This document shows, in pieces, positions 16,617 through 23,702 of a DNA stretch of 64,000 bases (within the stretch, counting starts at the first letter, position 1; the number at the start of each line of letters is the position of its first letter). Under the pieces are notes generated by a model. That model worked only from the letters and a program-made list of their open reading frames with translations, searched no databases and was not told the DNA's origin. The stretch comes from Eubacterium sp. CAG:251. Lineage in GTDB: Bacteria; Bacillota; Clostridia; Oscillospirales; Acutalibacteraceae. The DNA lies in the NCBI GenBank assembly GCA_000436835.1, contig FR889155.1, positions 47,819 through 111,818 of the forward strand, in the 5' to 3' direction. The position numbers and the translations under genes are program-made.

Positions 16617-16730
16617 ATGGGAGAACATGGTGGTGGACCACATATGAATTTTGAAACCATGGCACCAAATCCAGCAAAACCGGGAAAAATGCAAGTTATT
16701 GATAATATGCATATTTATTTGGAGGATTAA
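16617..16730 (+). CDS. 37-residue ORF resembling a polymorphic-toxin C-terminal tip
   Basis: Begins ATGGGAGAAC after a good RBS (GGGAGAGG at 16604-16611) and encodes a peptide with HGGGPHMNFE and NPAKPGKMQV. Such His/Gly/Pro-rich segments with aromatic and Asn residues are common at the extreme C-terminus of secreted polymorphic nuclease toxins. Its last codons contain the GGAGG used by the next gene, so translation is probably coupled. It lacks any delivery domain. It could be a toxin fossil kept next to its immunity gene, or a real small protein. Toxin identity is inferred from composition only. Confidence 0.5.
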   Translation: MGEHGGGPHMNFETMAPNPAKPGKMQVIDNMHIYLED

Positions 16731-16734
16731 TATT

Positions 16735-16989
16735 TTGAAAACAGAAATTGAAATAATACCATACAATTCTGAAAAAGGAATAGAATTTAATTGGGAATAT
16801 GGTTTCGAAATTAATACATCATTTGATAAGGAGATATTAATTTCAGCGAATAAGGCTGGTTTGATTTCTTTAGCAAGACATTTATTAACATTAGCACAAG
16901 ATAGTGTTCCTTCTGGAACTCATATTCATTTTGATGATTTAAATTCTTTAGAAGATGGTTCTATCGGATTAATTATAGAAAAACTTTAA
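16735..16989 (+). CDS. Imm32-like immunity protein
   Basis: An 84-residue acidic protein starting at TTG 16735, nine bases behind GGAGG (16721-16725); a longer frame from 16651 would overlap the small ORF out of frame and is rejected. The segment ISANKAGLISLARHLLTLAQ, followed by GTHIHFDD and SLEDGSIGLIIEK, resembles the Imm32 family of immunity proteins that neutralise polymorphic toxins. No complete toxin gene is present, so it appears to be an orphan immunity gene. Base composition is visibly more AT-rich than in rpsB-tsf. Confidence 0.7.
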   Translation: MKTEIEIIPYNSEKGIEFNWEYGFEINTSFDKEILISANKAGLISLARHLLTLAQDSVPSGTHIHFDDLNSLEDGSIGLIIEKL

Positions 16990-16993
16990 ATAA

Positions 16994-17095
16994 AAAGTAG
17001 GAACACAAGGAAACGATTTTATTGTACCAAATAGGGCAGAGTGGCAGCCACTCTGCTTTAGAAAAATAATAAGAAAGGAATTTTCAAATGGATAA
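16994..17095 (+). pseudogene. Possible second toxin-tip fossil, with hairpin
   Basis: An open frame without a start reads KVGTQGNDFIVPN then RAEWQPLCF. The NDFIVPN-like phrase recalls C-terminal ends of toxin or RHS-type proteins. GCAGAGTGG (17036-17044) and CCACTCTGC (17048-17056) form a perfect 9-bp hairpin inside it. Together with the flanking small genes this looks like cassette debris. The assignment is weak. Confidence 0.3.
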
Positions 17096-17402
17096 ATTTA
17101 GTTCAATATTAGCAATTAAAGATGCAATTGCTGGTGAAACATATAGTGGCTCACTTGATGTATATGTAGCTCACAATAAAATGGTATATATTTATAAAAA
17201 TATATATGTAAAAGTTTATTATGATACTGCGTATGCACAGATGTGTGTAGAAATTGTATGGGAAGATGATATATCACAACCTGCTTATAAAACTATAGGA
17301 CTCCATGGAATATATAATACTAATTTCCAACAGTTTACATATCTAAATGGAATACTCAAATGGGATGACAATAATAATATCATTGCAATAAGATTTAATT
17401 GA
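17088..17402 (+). CDS. Uncharacterised 104-residue protein, possible immunity protein
   Basis: I do not recognise this family. The ATG follows AGAAAGGA, and the product is a small soluble protein rich in Tyr, Ile and Asn with predicted beta character, without signal peptide or membrane helix. A strong terminator follows at 17431. Its position behind an Imm32-like gene and toxin-like fragments, its size and its AT-rich composition fit a second orphan immunity gene; that is inference from context alone. Confidence 0.6.
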   Translation: MDKFSSILAIKDAIAGETYSGSLDVYVAHNKMVYIYKNIYVKVYYDTAYAQMCVEIVWEDDISQPAYKTIGLHGIYNTNFQQFTYLNGILKWDDNNNIIAIRFN

Positions 17403-17430
17403 GAAATTATTAAAACTAATATATTTTAAA

Positions 17431-17468
17431 CAACTGCACTGAAATTTTTCAGTGCAGTTGTTTTTTTT
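17431..17468 (+). terminator. Strong intrinsic terminator
   Basis: CAACTGCACTGAAA and TTTCAGTGCAGTTG form a near-perfect stem, followed by eight T residues. Confidence 0.92.
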
Positions 17469-17471
17469 GTT

Positions 17472-17654
17472 AAAAATGCAATTTGCTTGTCGAAAAATGC
17501 AAAGTATATTGAAATCACTGAAAAGAGGATATGGAGATATTTCAATCATTGGGCATACGATGCAGCGGATATACTTTCTATGCCCAACAGGAGCTGGTTC
17601 ATTATTGTTCTTAATAGACTGACTGAATTATGTAAAGATGAACAAGAAAAATAA
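17472..17654 (+). pseudogene. Degraded fragment, possibly of an ISL3-like transposase
   Basis: A start-less frame reads KNAKYIEITEKRIWRYFNHW and then a short tail ending KDEQEK. The helix-turn-helix-like segment before a lost catalytic part resembles ISL3-type transposases, but the DDE core and terminal repeats are absent. It could be another mobile-element relic. Confidence 0.3.
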
Positions 17655-17958
17655 GAGACTCCGTATATTGTCATGTTCGATGAATATGGCAATATCAAGG
17701 TTTTAAAGCGGTTCAATATACCCGTTTTAAGGCGAAAATAGGTGTTATACCATTCTCGTGTACAGTGTGTCTTGAGTAGGTTATCCGTTAGAGAACCGAG
17801 CCATGTGGAGAGCGCGGTTCTGTTGACTAAGGTACACAAGTAAAAGTGTGAAAATGCATGAAAAATAAGGCTTTTCCGAGGGCTTGGACGTAAATCCAGG
17901 CTCTTGGATTTTCTTTATTTTAGTAATTGAAAATAGCCATTTTTGTATAGTTGAATAG
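17655..17958. other. Gene-free stretch with a GC-rich hairpin, probable mobile-element debris
   Basis: No convincing gene. A hairpin with arms AGAACCG (17792-17798) and CGGTTCT (17815-17821) lies near the middle. Its shape recalls a group II intron domain V, but its length and internal bases do not fit. Long minus-strand frames here (17546-17839, 17781-18038) have no RBS and no recognisable family. Confidence 0.35.
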
Positions 17959-18135
17959 ATAGAACTATTTGTTGAAGAAATTATTGACCAATATGCAAAC
18001 GAAACTGCATCTGTAAGTTTGTTGATTCCAGCATCCATTATTTCTGATAAAACTTGTATGAAACTGAGAAGTCACATATTGAAAGATTCAAGATTGTTAA
18101 CAGTTAAGGTTGTCTTATTTATAGGACAGCCCTGA
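17959..18135 (+). pseudogene. Fragment of an N-6 DNA methylase-like gene
   Basis: A frame bounded by stops reads VEEIIDQYANETASVSLLIP, then ASIISDKTCMKLRSHILKDS and RLLTVKVV. This resembles the segment of Eco57I-type and related adenine methylases after the NPPY motif (xLIPxxILSDKxxxKLRxxLL). Start, NPPY and the rest are missing. It suggests a former restriction-modification locus. The last 30 bases also form a weak hairpin followed by T residues. Confidence 0.45.
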
Positions 18136-18204
18136 TTTTTGTTTAATATGGAATTTTTTTCATTCTCCCGTTCGTCTTGCAAATTGTGTTTATATATGTT
18201 ACAC

Positions 18205-18278
18205 TTACTATGAGTTAACACCTACTATTCAGTGTGACACTTACTATGCAGTGTATCACTTACTATTTAGTGTGACAC
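18205..18278. repeat. Tandem array of four 17-19 bp repeats
   Basis: Units are at 18205-18221 (diverged, 17 bases), 18222-18240, 18241-18259 (TTACTATGCAGTGTATCAC) and 18260-18278, with a 19-base period. Each ends in GTGTGACAC or a close variant, itself a small palindrome. The array lies 47 bases before the TM2 gene. It could be an operator array, an iteron-like binding site or a relic of the neighbouring mobile DNA. There are no spacers, so it is not a CRISPR. Confidence 0.8.
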
Positions 18279-18324
18279 TGCCGACTGAATAATTGAAAAT
18301 ATAACAATGAAAAGAGGTAAATTT

Positions 18325-18801
18325 ATGATTTGTAAAAATTGTTCAACTAATTATGATGACAATGCCCCTTACTGCCCATACTGCGGCGCACCTAATGATA
18401 TGGCTCATGGCAGTCAACAAAGCCAAAATGAATATTATAACCCTAATGCACAGCAGGGCGGTCAATATTATTACAACGGTCAGCCGAATACGCAGCAACC
18501 TAATTATCAATATCAGCAGCAGGATATGAATTACAATCCTCAGCAGATGAATACTGAGCCTACTAAGGAAAAGATTGTAGCAGGTTTGCTTGCAATATTA
18601 ATTGGCACTTTGGGTATTCATAAATTTTATCTCGGATATACTAAAAGCGGCATTATTATGCTTCTTGTATCACTTCTTACTTTTGGAGTCGGCGCACCTG
18701 TTATGGCTGTAATTTCGCTTATTGAGGGTATACTTTATTTAACAAAGTCAGACGCAGAATTTTATCAAACCTACGTTCAAAACAAGAAGGAATGGTTTTG
18801 A
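18325..18801 (+). CDS. Zinc-ribbon TM2-domain membrane protein
   Basis: A 158-residue protein with an N-terminal zinc ribbon (CKNC...CPYCGAP), a Gln/Asn/Tyr-rich low-complexity linker (residues about 30-85) and a C-terminal TM2 domain: two membrane helices around GTLGIHKFYLGYTKSGIIML. ATG 18325 follows AAGAGG with an eight-base spacer; an ATG at 18307 would put the RBS inside the gene. TM2 proteins have no firmly known bacterial function. It overlaps the next gene by 10 bases, suggesting one operon, and the repeat array upstream may control both. Confidence 0.88.
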   Translation: MICKNCSTNYDDNAPYCPYCGAPNDMAHGSQQSQNEYYNPNAQQGGQYYYNGQPNTQQPNYQYQQQDMNYNPQQMNTEPTKEKIVAGLLAILIGTLGIHKFYLGYTKSGIIMLLVSLLTFGVGAPVMAVISLIEGILYLTKSDAEFYQTYVQNKKEWF

Positions 18802-19178
18802 AAAGCAAAACTAAAAATAAAATTGCGATAAGTGCCGTTTCAATTGCGATTGTTGCGGCGGCTTTAATTTGCATTTATCACTTTTTCTTTTCAACTGCGG
18901 CAATTAAAGGTGAAAAGCTTATGGACGAATACCCCTCGCCAAATTCAGCTTATACCGTTGAAATTTATCAAAATGACGGCGGCGCAACTACCGGTTATGC
19001 AGTTCTCGGCGTTTTGCGCAAAAAGTCCGATTCCTCATACGCTCGCAATATTTATTGGGAAAATAATACCGACAGCGCAGAGGCTCAATGGCTGGACGAT
19101 GATACAGTCATAATCAACGGCAGAAAAATCCCAAACGTCCTAAAGGATAAATACGATTTTAGGTATAGTAAGAATTAA
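18792..19178 (+). CDS. DUF5412-like membrane-anchored protein
   Basis: A 128-residue protein with one N-terminal hydrophobic helix (IAISAVSIAIVAAALICIYHFF) and an outside domain containing EYPSPNSAYTVEIYQNDGGA and IYWENN...WLDDDTVIINGRKI, which resembles DUF5412. The start at ATG 18792 overlaps the TM2 gene; TTG 18798 is an alternative. Function unknown. Confidence 0.7.
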   Translation: MVLKSKTKNKIAISAVSIAIVAAALICIYHFFFSTAAIKGEKLMDEYPSPNSAYTVEIYQNDGGATTGYAVLGVLRKKSDSSYARNIYWENNTDSAEAQWLDDDTVIINGRKIPNVLKDKYDFRYSKN

Positions 19179-19209
19179 CTTAGACAATCATATAGAAAGG
19201 AGCGATATT

Positions 19210-19500
19210 ATGCCTACTAAAAATGAAATTGAAAAATCAATAAAAGAACTTCTTGTTCGATACAATGCGGAATATGCGCTCCTTTTCGGCTCGTACGCAA
19301 GGGGAGAGCAGACGGAAAATTCCGATATTGACGTGCTCGTTTTCGGCGGAGAAAATTTTAAAAAGTCAAATATATTTGCATTTGCCGAAGAACTTAGGCG
19401 AATAACAGGTAAAAGTGTTGACGCTTTTGAAATTTGCGAGGTTGATAAATCAACTCCTTTTTATGAAAATGTTATGAGGGAGGGCGTTAAAATAGCATGA
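19210..19500 (+). CDS. mntA: MntA-like nucleotidyltransferase antitoxin
   Basis: A 96-residue minimal nucleotidyltransferase of the MNT family. The motif GSYARGEQTENSDIDVLV matches the GSx10DxD nucleotide-binding site. In characterised HepT/MntA systems the MNT protein inactivates the HEPN toxin by AMPylating it. RBS AAAGGAG precedes ATG. Its stop overlaps the start of hepT (ATGA at 19497-19500), the usual antitoxin-first arrangement. The pair is probably active since both motifs are intact. Confidence 0.88.
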   Translation: MPTKNEIEKSIKELLVRYNAEYALLFGSYARGEQTENSDIDVLVFGGENFKKSNIFAFAEELRRITGKSVDAFEICEVDKSTPFYENVMREGVKIA

Positions 19501-19835
19501 AAAAATCTGATAATGAAAGAATTAAAAAGATTATTGATATTTGGTCCTCTTTACAGCTGCAAATTAAAGAACATTCAATAACTAAAGAAAATTTGCTTAA
19601 TGATGAATTTTTGCAATGGGCAGTGACTACTCCGCTTTATAATATCGGTGAGCAGGTTTATAAAATCAGCGATGATACCAAAAAACAGTATCCTGATATT
19701 ATTTGGAGTATTGTAGCAGGTCTAAGGCATAGATTGGTTCACGATTATGAGGGAATTAATTGGTCAATAATTGTTGAGGTTATATTCGATGAAATGGACG
19801 ATTTTGTTAACTCAATAAAGCAAATAATAGAATAA
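19497..19835 (+). CDS. hepT: HepT-like HEPN ribonuclease toxin
   Basis: A 112-residue all-helical HEPN protein. The RHRLVH sequence near residue 84 gives the Rx4-6H RNase motif, followed by the conserved DY as in HepT toxins. It is predicted to cleave RNA unless held or AMPylated by MntA. It is translated from the ATGA overlap with mntA, and a bidirectional hairpin at 19842 ends the transcript. The pair sits in the accessory island between tsf and pyrH. Confidence 0.87.
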   Translation: MKKSDNERIKKIIDIWSSLQLQIKEHSITKENLLNDEFLQWAVTTPLYNIGEQVYKISDDTKKQYPDIIWSIVAGLRHRLVHDYEGINWSIIVEVIFDEMDDFVNSIKQIIE

Positions 19836-19841
19836 AAAAAT

Positions 19842-19875
19842 AACCGAGTAGGTCTCAGACTTACTCGGTTTCTTT
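19842..19875. terminator. Bidirectional terminator between hepT and the PHP gene
   Basis: AACCGAGTA and TACTCGGTT pair, extended by GTCT/AGAC in the loop side. An A-rich run lies before it and a T-rich run after it, serving convergent genes. Confidence 0.8.
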
Positions 19876-20637
19876 CTACAATTCAATTTTATCAAGCGGG
19901 GTTATATTTAAACTTTTTAAATATTTTTTCGCTCTTTCAAGGTTTTCTTTATCATCATAAACGTTAGGATTGTGAGCGTCAAGGCCGATAACAACGTCGT
20001 TTTTGACTTTGCTTACAATCTGCCAAAAATCATTGTTAGGATAATTTCGCTTGTCAGTATATCCCAAAAAGTTAAATTCAAGCGGAATATCAAGCTTTTT
20101 AAGCTCATTTGCCATATATGTCATTTTTTGAATATAAAGCTTATTGTCGCCCTTGAAATTAATCAAATCGGGGTGCGCAACATATGTGAAAAGTCCGCTT
20201 TTAGCGCCGAGAATTACCTGACTTATATATTTGTCGAGCACGGCAGGCGACTTAGTAGGTGAATCTGAATATATCGCATAATCCTCATATTCATTGTCAA
20301 CATAATGCTGACCTAAAATCAAATAATCGTAATCAAGACTTTTTAAAAACTCAATTTCCCTGTCAATAAGCCTCGGATAATATTCAAGCTCAAAGCCAAG
20401 CTTAATATCAATTTTTCCCTTGTATTTTTCCCTAAGTTCTTTTATGCTGTCAGCGTAATTTTGTGCGTCGCTCGGAAGCATTCTGAAACTGCTGACATAA
20501 CCGTTTGGGAAAAGATACGGTGCATGGTCGGAAAAACCGATTAAATCATATCCGTTTTCAATCGCTTTGATTACATATTCCTCGTCAGTGCCTTTTGCGT
20601 GGTGGCAACGGTACGTATGTGTGTGAAGATTAAACAT
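19876..20637 (-). CDS. PHP-domain histidinol-phosphatase-like protein
   Basis: A 253-residue PHP phosphoesterase resembling HisJ/HisK histidinol-phosphatase. Metal-ligand motifs are LHTHTYRCHH at the start, GFSDHAP, ELEYYP, GQHYVD, AHPDL and IGLDAHNP. If it is histidinol phosphatase it would provide the step missing from the his operon at 38.1 kb, but its neighbour is galT, so other phosphoester substrates are possible. It begins directly after the galT stop on the minus strand and shares its promoter. Confidence 0.75.
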   Translation of the reverse strand: MFNLHTHTYRCHHAKGTDEEYVIKAIENGYDLIGFSDHAPYLFPNGYVSSFRMLPSDAQNYADSIKELREKYKGKIDIKLGFELEYYPRLIDREIEFLKSLDYDYLILGQHYVDNEYEDYAIYSDSPTKSPAVLDKYISQVILGAKSGLFTYVAHPDLINFKGDNKLYIQKMTYMANELKKLDIPLEFNFLGYTDKRNYPNNDFWQIVSKVKNDVVIGLDAHNPNVYDDKENLERAKKYLKSLNITPLDKIEL

Positions 20638-22125
20638 TTATTTCACGCTTTCGATAAATTTGATAAAGCCTGCTTTACCCTTGTCATTGCGAGAATAAAC
20701 GCCGCACTGCTCAAGAATAGAAGTAAATACTATTCCGATTTCTTTTTGCAAAATCTCCTCGCAATTGTCTGCTGTAATGTCGTACTTATTCATAATCATA
20801 TCAGCCCACTGCTTGTGGCTTGCTATAGCCTCAATTGAGCCAATGTCCTTACCAGACGCCATTGCATCTTTAAGAAGCGCCATTTCGCCTTTAAGACGGC
20901 TTGGAAGCACTGCAAGGCCCATAACCTCGATAAGACCGATGTTTTCTCTTTTGATATGGTGATATTCAGGGTGTGGATGGTAAAACCCTAAAGGACATTC
21001 CTTAGTGGTAATATTGTTTCTTAAAACTAAGTCAAGCTCGAATTTGCCGTCCCTCATTCTTGCAATCGGGGTGATGGTGTTGTGCTTTTCACCGTTTGTT
21101 TCGGCATAAATGAATGAGTCCTCGTCTGTATATCCTCTCCAAGCGGTAAGTATTTTATCTGCAAGCTCAACAAGCTCGAGCTTATCCTCGCTCGCAATTC
21201 TTATAACGCTCATAGGCCATTTAACTATGCCTGCTTTAACGTTTTCATAGCCTCTAAATTTAACCTCTGTTTCAATTGGCGCTTTAGCCATTGCAAATTC
21301 ATAGTTTCCGCCTTGGAAATGTTCGTGAGTGAGGATTGAGCCGCCAACAATAGGCAAATCTGCATTTGAGCCTACAAAGTAGTGAGGGAAAAGCTCAACA
21401 AAATCAAGAAGCTTTTCAAATGCGCCTTTGTCTATTTTCATAGGTGTGTGCTCGGCATTAAATACTATGCAATGCTCGTTGTAGTATACATAAGGCGAAT
21501 ACTGCATAAAGAAATCGTCGCCGCCGAGTACCATAGGAATAATTCTGTGGTTTTGACGTGCGGGATGGTTAATACGTCCTGCATAGCCCTCGTTTTCCTT
21601 GCATAAAAGGCATTTTGGGTATGATGCATTTTTCATTTTAAGCGCAGCGGCAATGGCTTTAGGGTCCTTTTCAGGCTTTGAAAGATTGATTGTAATGTCA
21701 ATGTCGCCGTACTCTGTTTCAGTAATCCACTTTAAGTCGTTTTTAATTCTGTATCTTCTTATGTAGTCGCTGTCTTGGCTTAATTTGTAGTAAAAGTCTG
21801 TAGCCGCCTTAGGTGACTGTTCATAAAGAGAGTTGAATTTGTTGATAACATAGCTTGGCCTCGGAGTGATAAGACCCATAATTTTAGTGTCAAAAAGGTC
21901 ACGGTAAACAACGCTGTCCTCGCAAAGTCCGTTTTCAACCGCATAATCAAGAATAACGGCTAAAATCTTTTCAAGGTCGCTTTCCTTTGCTTCACTTTCT
22001 TCGTAAGTGTCTAGCTTTAAAGCCTCGCAAACTCTGTTGATTGCCCAAATTTCGTCCTCTGCTTCAAGCATTTTATTGTCAATGCCGTATTTAACAAGTG
22101 ATTTTATTGCTTCAAAAATGTTCAT
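20638..22125 (-). CDS. galT: UDP-glucose--hexose-1-phosphate uridylyltransferase, class II
   Basis: Leloir-pathway enzyme that exchanges galactose-1-phosphate and UDP-glucose. The 495-residue length and the opening IFEAIKSLVKYGIDNKMLE fit the Gram-positive class II GalT. Conserved segments are CLLCKENEGYAGR, HPARQNHRIIP, GGSILTHEHFQGG and YHPHPEYHHIK. No galK or galE lies in the window. It is first in a two-gene minus-strand operon with the PHP gene and has a TTGAAA/TATAAT promoter. Galactose from sialylated glycans could feed it, given the sialidase next door. Confidence 0.95.
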   Translation of the reverse strand: MNIFEAIKSLVKYGIDNKMLEAEDEIWAINRVCEALKLDTYEESEAKESDLEKILAVILDYAVENGLCEDSVVYRDLFDTKIMGLITPRPSYVINKFNSLYEQSPKAATDFYYKLSQDSDYIRRYRIKNDLKWITETEYGDIDITINLSKPEKDPKAIAAALKMKNASYPKCLLCKENEGYAGRINHPARQNHRIIPMVLGGDDFFMQYSPYVYYNEHCIVFNAEHTPMKIDKGAFEKLLDFVELFPHYFVGSNADLPIVGGSILTHEHFQGGNYEFAMAKAPIETEVKFRGYENVKAGIVKWPMSVIRIASEDKLELVELADKILTAWRGYTDEDSFIYAETNGEKHNTITPIARMRDGKFELDLVLRNNITTKECPLGFYHPHPEYHHIKRENIGLIEVMGLAVLPSRLKGEMALLKDAMASGKDIGSIEAIASHKQWADMIMNKYDITADNCEEILQKEIGIVFTSILEQCGVYSRNDKGKAGFIKFIESVK

Positions 22126-22156
22126 ATCTATCTCTCTTTTCTGATTTTTCGTGTAT

Positions 22157-22185
22157 ATTATAATGTTTATTTATATTATTTTCAA
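22157..22185 (-). promoter_or_regulatory. galT promoter
   Basis: On the minus strand, TTGAAA (22185-22180) and TATAAT (22162-22157) are separated by 17 bases and lie just before the galT start. Confidence 0.75.
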
Positions 22186-22212
22186 TAATTATTTAGTTAA
22201 TTTTGTCTATTT

Positions 22213-23559
22213 TTATATCAAGTCTTTGATTTTATATTTCTTAAACAAAATAAACGAACTTGGCTCGGATTCGTATAAAATTCCTATGTGCTCATCATCA
22301 ATTCTTGTAAGGCAGGAATAGGCGAAAAAGCCTTTGTTTACCTCGGTTTCGCTGTACCAATTAATGCCTGCCACTCTGCCCTTAGCCTTGTAGAATTTGC
22401 CGACGGTAATCACACCGTTTGAACGTGTTTTGTCATTGGGATGCGAGCAAAAAACATAGTCGCCGATGCTGATTACACTCTTTTGGCATTTCGGGGCATA
22501 AAGGTCTGTTTTGCCTGCGTTTATCCACGTTTTGCCGTCATCGTAGGAGATTGACATAGGCGTTTTGCCATATCTTTTTGCCCTGCCAAGCCCGATTATT
22601 GCGCCGCTCGGCGCTTGTACCATTTGCCATTCGTCAACATTTTCGGCATAAGGGTGACCCGCCATTCTGTGCCAATTTTCGCCGTCGTCAATTGAGTAAA
22701 TTGATACAGTCTGCTTTCTGTCAACGTAAAGCGGCATGATAACTCTGCCTTTGTGAGTGGTAAGTCCTACACCCGGCGCAACGCCTAAAAATGTTCCGTC
22801 CTGCTTAATTAAAACCTGACCTGTAATGTCCTTCGGCTTGCTCCAGGTTTTGCCGTTGTCAGAGCTTCTCAAAAGATATAAATAACTTCTTTTCGGTGCC
22901 TTGAGAGGTGCACCGAATGTTGTTTTTGCCCCGGCTTCGTTAATATTTGACGGCGACTTGCCGTTTAAATGAATGTTGCCGAGATAAGCCTCACCGCTAT
23001 ATAATTCTCCGCTTTCATAGTCAACGGTCATACCCGTATCTGTGTATCGGTGGTTTAGCACGTGACCGCTTTTGTCTATAACGTAAAATTTTCCGTCTCT
23101 GTCATAAAGAGTAGGGCGCATTTCTTTATTGTAAAGCGCATAAGGCGCTTTCTTTTTGTCAAGTATACTTCTTTTGTGAAGTCCTTTGCATTCGGGATAA
23201 AAATCAACCAAAAGCAATACGTCGCCGTTTGGAGCAATTGCCATGCAAGGGTCAATGTAAAAAGCAGAGCCGTAACACTCGTCGCTGAGCATTGTTTTTC
23301 TTGCGGGCGGTATAGCAATAATTTGAATGTCGCTCCATGTCTCTCCGCCGTCCTCGCTTCTTCTTATCGCAAGTTCAATATATCCCCAGTCAGCACCGCA
23401 GCTTTGCCTGTCAATAGCAGCAATAAGCGTGTTGCCGCTTCTGATAAGGCTTGGAATACGAAACGCATTTCCGCCGTTTGAACCATCGCTCAGCGTTGTT
23501 AATTTTTTGTCTAAAAAATCAGGATTGTTTCCGCAAAATATTACTTTTTCACCGCTCAT
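22213..23559 (-). CDS. Exo-alpha-sialidase-like GH33 enzyme, intracellular
   Basis: Predicted to remove terminal sialic acid. The 448-residue protein has the FRIP motif (AFRIPSLIR near residue 33) and four Asp boxes: SEDGGETW, SSDNGKTW, SIDDGENW and SYDDGKTW. ATG 23559 follows AGAGG with an eight-base spacer; a 26-residue upstream extension has no RBS. No signal peptide is visible, unlike most gut bacterial sialidases, so it may act on imported sialylated sugars. It is a single minus-strand gene, divergent from the alcohol dehydrogenase. Exact linkage preference is unknown, and related BNR-repeat enzymes exist. Confidence 0.85.
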   Translation of the reverse strand: MSGEKVIFCGNNPDFLDKKLTTLSDGSNGGNAFRIPSLIRSGNTLIAAIDRQSCGADWGYIELAIRRSEDGGETWSDIQIIAIPPARKTMLSDECYGSAFYIDPCMAIAPNGDVLLLVDFYPECKGLHKRSILDKKKAPYALYNKEMRPTLYDRDGKFYVIDKSGHVLNHRYTDTGMTVDYESGELYSGEAYLGNIHLNGKSPSNINEAGAKTTFGAPLKAPKRSYLYLLRSSDNGKTWSKPKDITGQVLIKQDGTFLGVAPGVGLTTHKGRVIMPLYVDRKQTVSIYSIDDGENWHRMAGHPYAENVDEWQMVQAPSGAIIGLGRAKRYGKTPMSISYDDGKTWINAGKTDLYAPKCQKSVISIGDYVFCSHPNDKTRSNGVITVGKFYKAKGRVAGINWYSETEVNKGFFAYSCLTRIDDEHIGILYESEPSSFILFKKYKIKDLI

Positions 23560-23637
23560 AATTAAGACCTCTAAAATATTTTCTGAGACTATAATATCAT
23601 AAGCTGAATTTTTTTGAAAGAGTATTTTATAAAACAC

Positions 23638-23666
23638 TTGAAAATCTTTCCTTAAACAGTTACAAT
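23638..23666 (+). promoter_or_regulatory. Promoter of the iron alcohol dehydrogenase gene
   Basis: TTGAAA at 23638-23643 and TACAAT at 23661-23666 have a 17-base spacer; the RBS AAAGGAGG follows. Confidence 0.75.
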
Positions 23667-23702
23667 ATAATGGAAATATTAAAGAAAAGGAGGAATTGTA
23701 AT

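Noticed and set aside
16542..16766. Minus-strand frame of 74 codons opposite the toxin-tip ORF
   Set aside because: It lacks an RBS, while the plus-strand ORFs have good ones.
17792..17821. Group II intron domain V
   Set aside because: The hairpin is about 30 bases with arms AGAACCG/CGGTTCT, but it lacks the 34-base domain V length and catalytic triad placement, and no intron reverse transcriptase is present.
17546..18038. Two overlapping minus-strand frames (97 and 85 codons)
   Set aside because: No RBS and no family, and they overlap each other and the plus-strand fragments. Most likely shadows over degraded DNA.
18205..18278. CRISPR array
   Set aside because: The repeats are 17-19 bases, contiguous, with no spacers and no cas genes.
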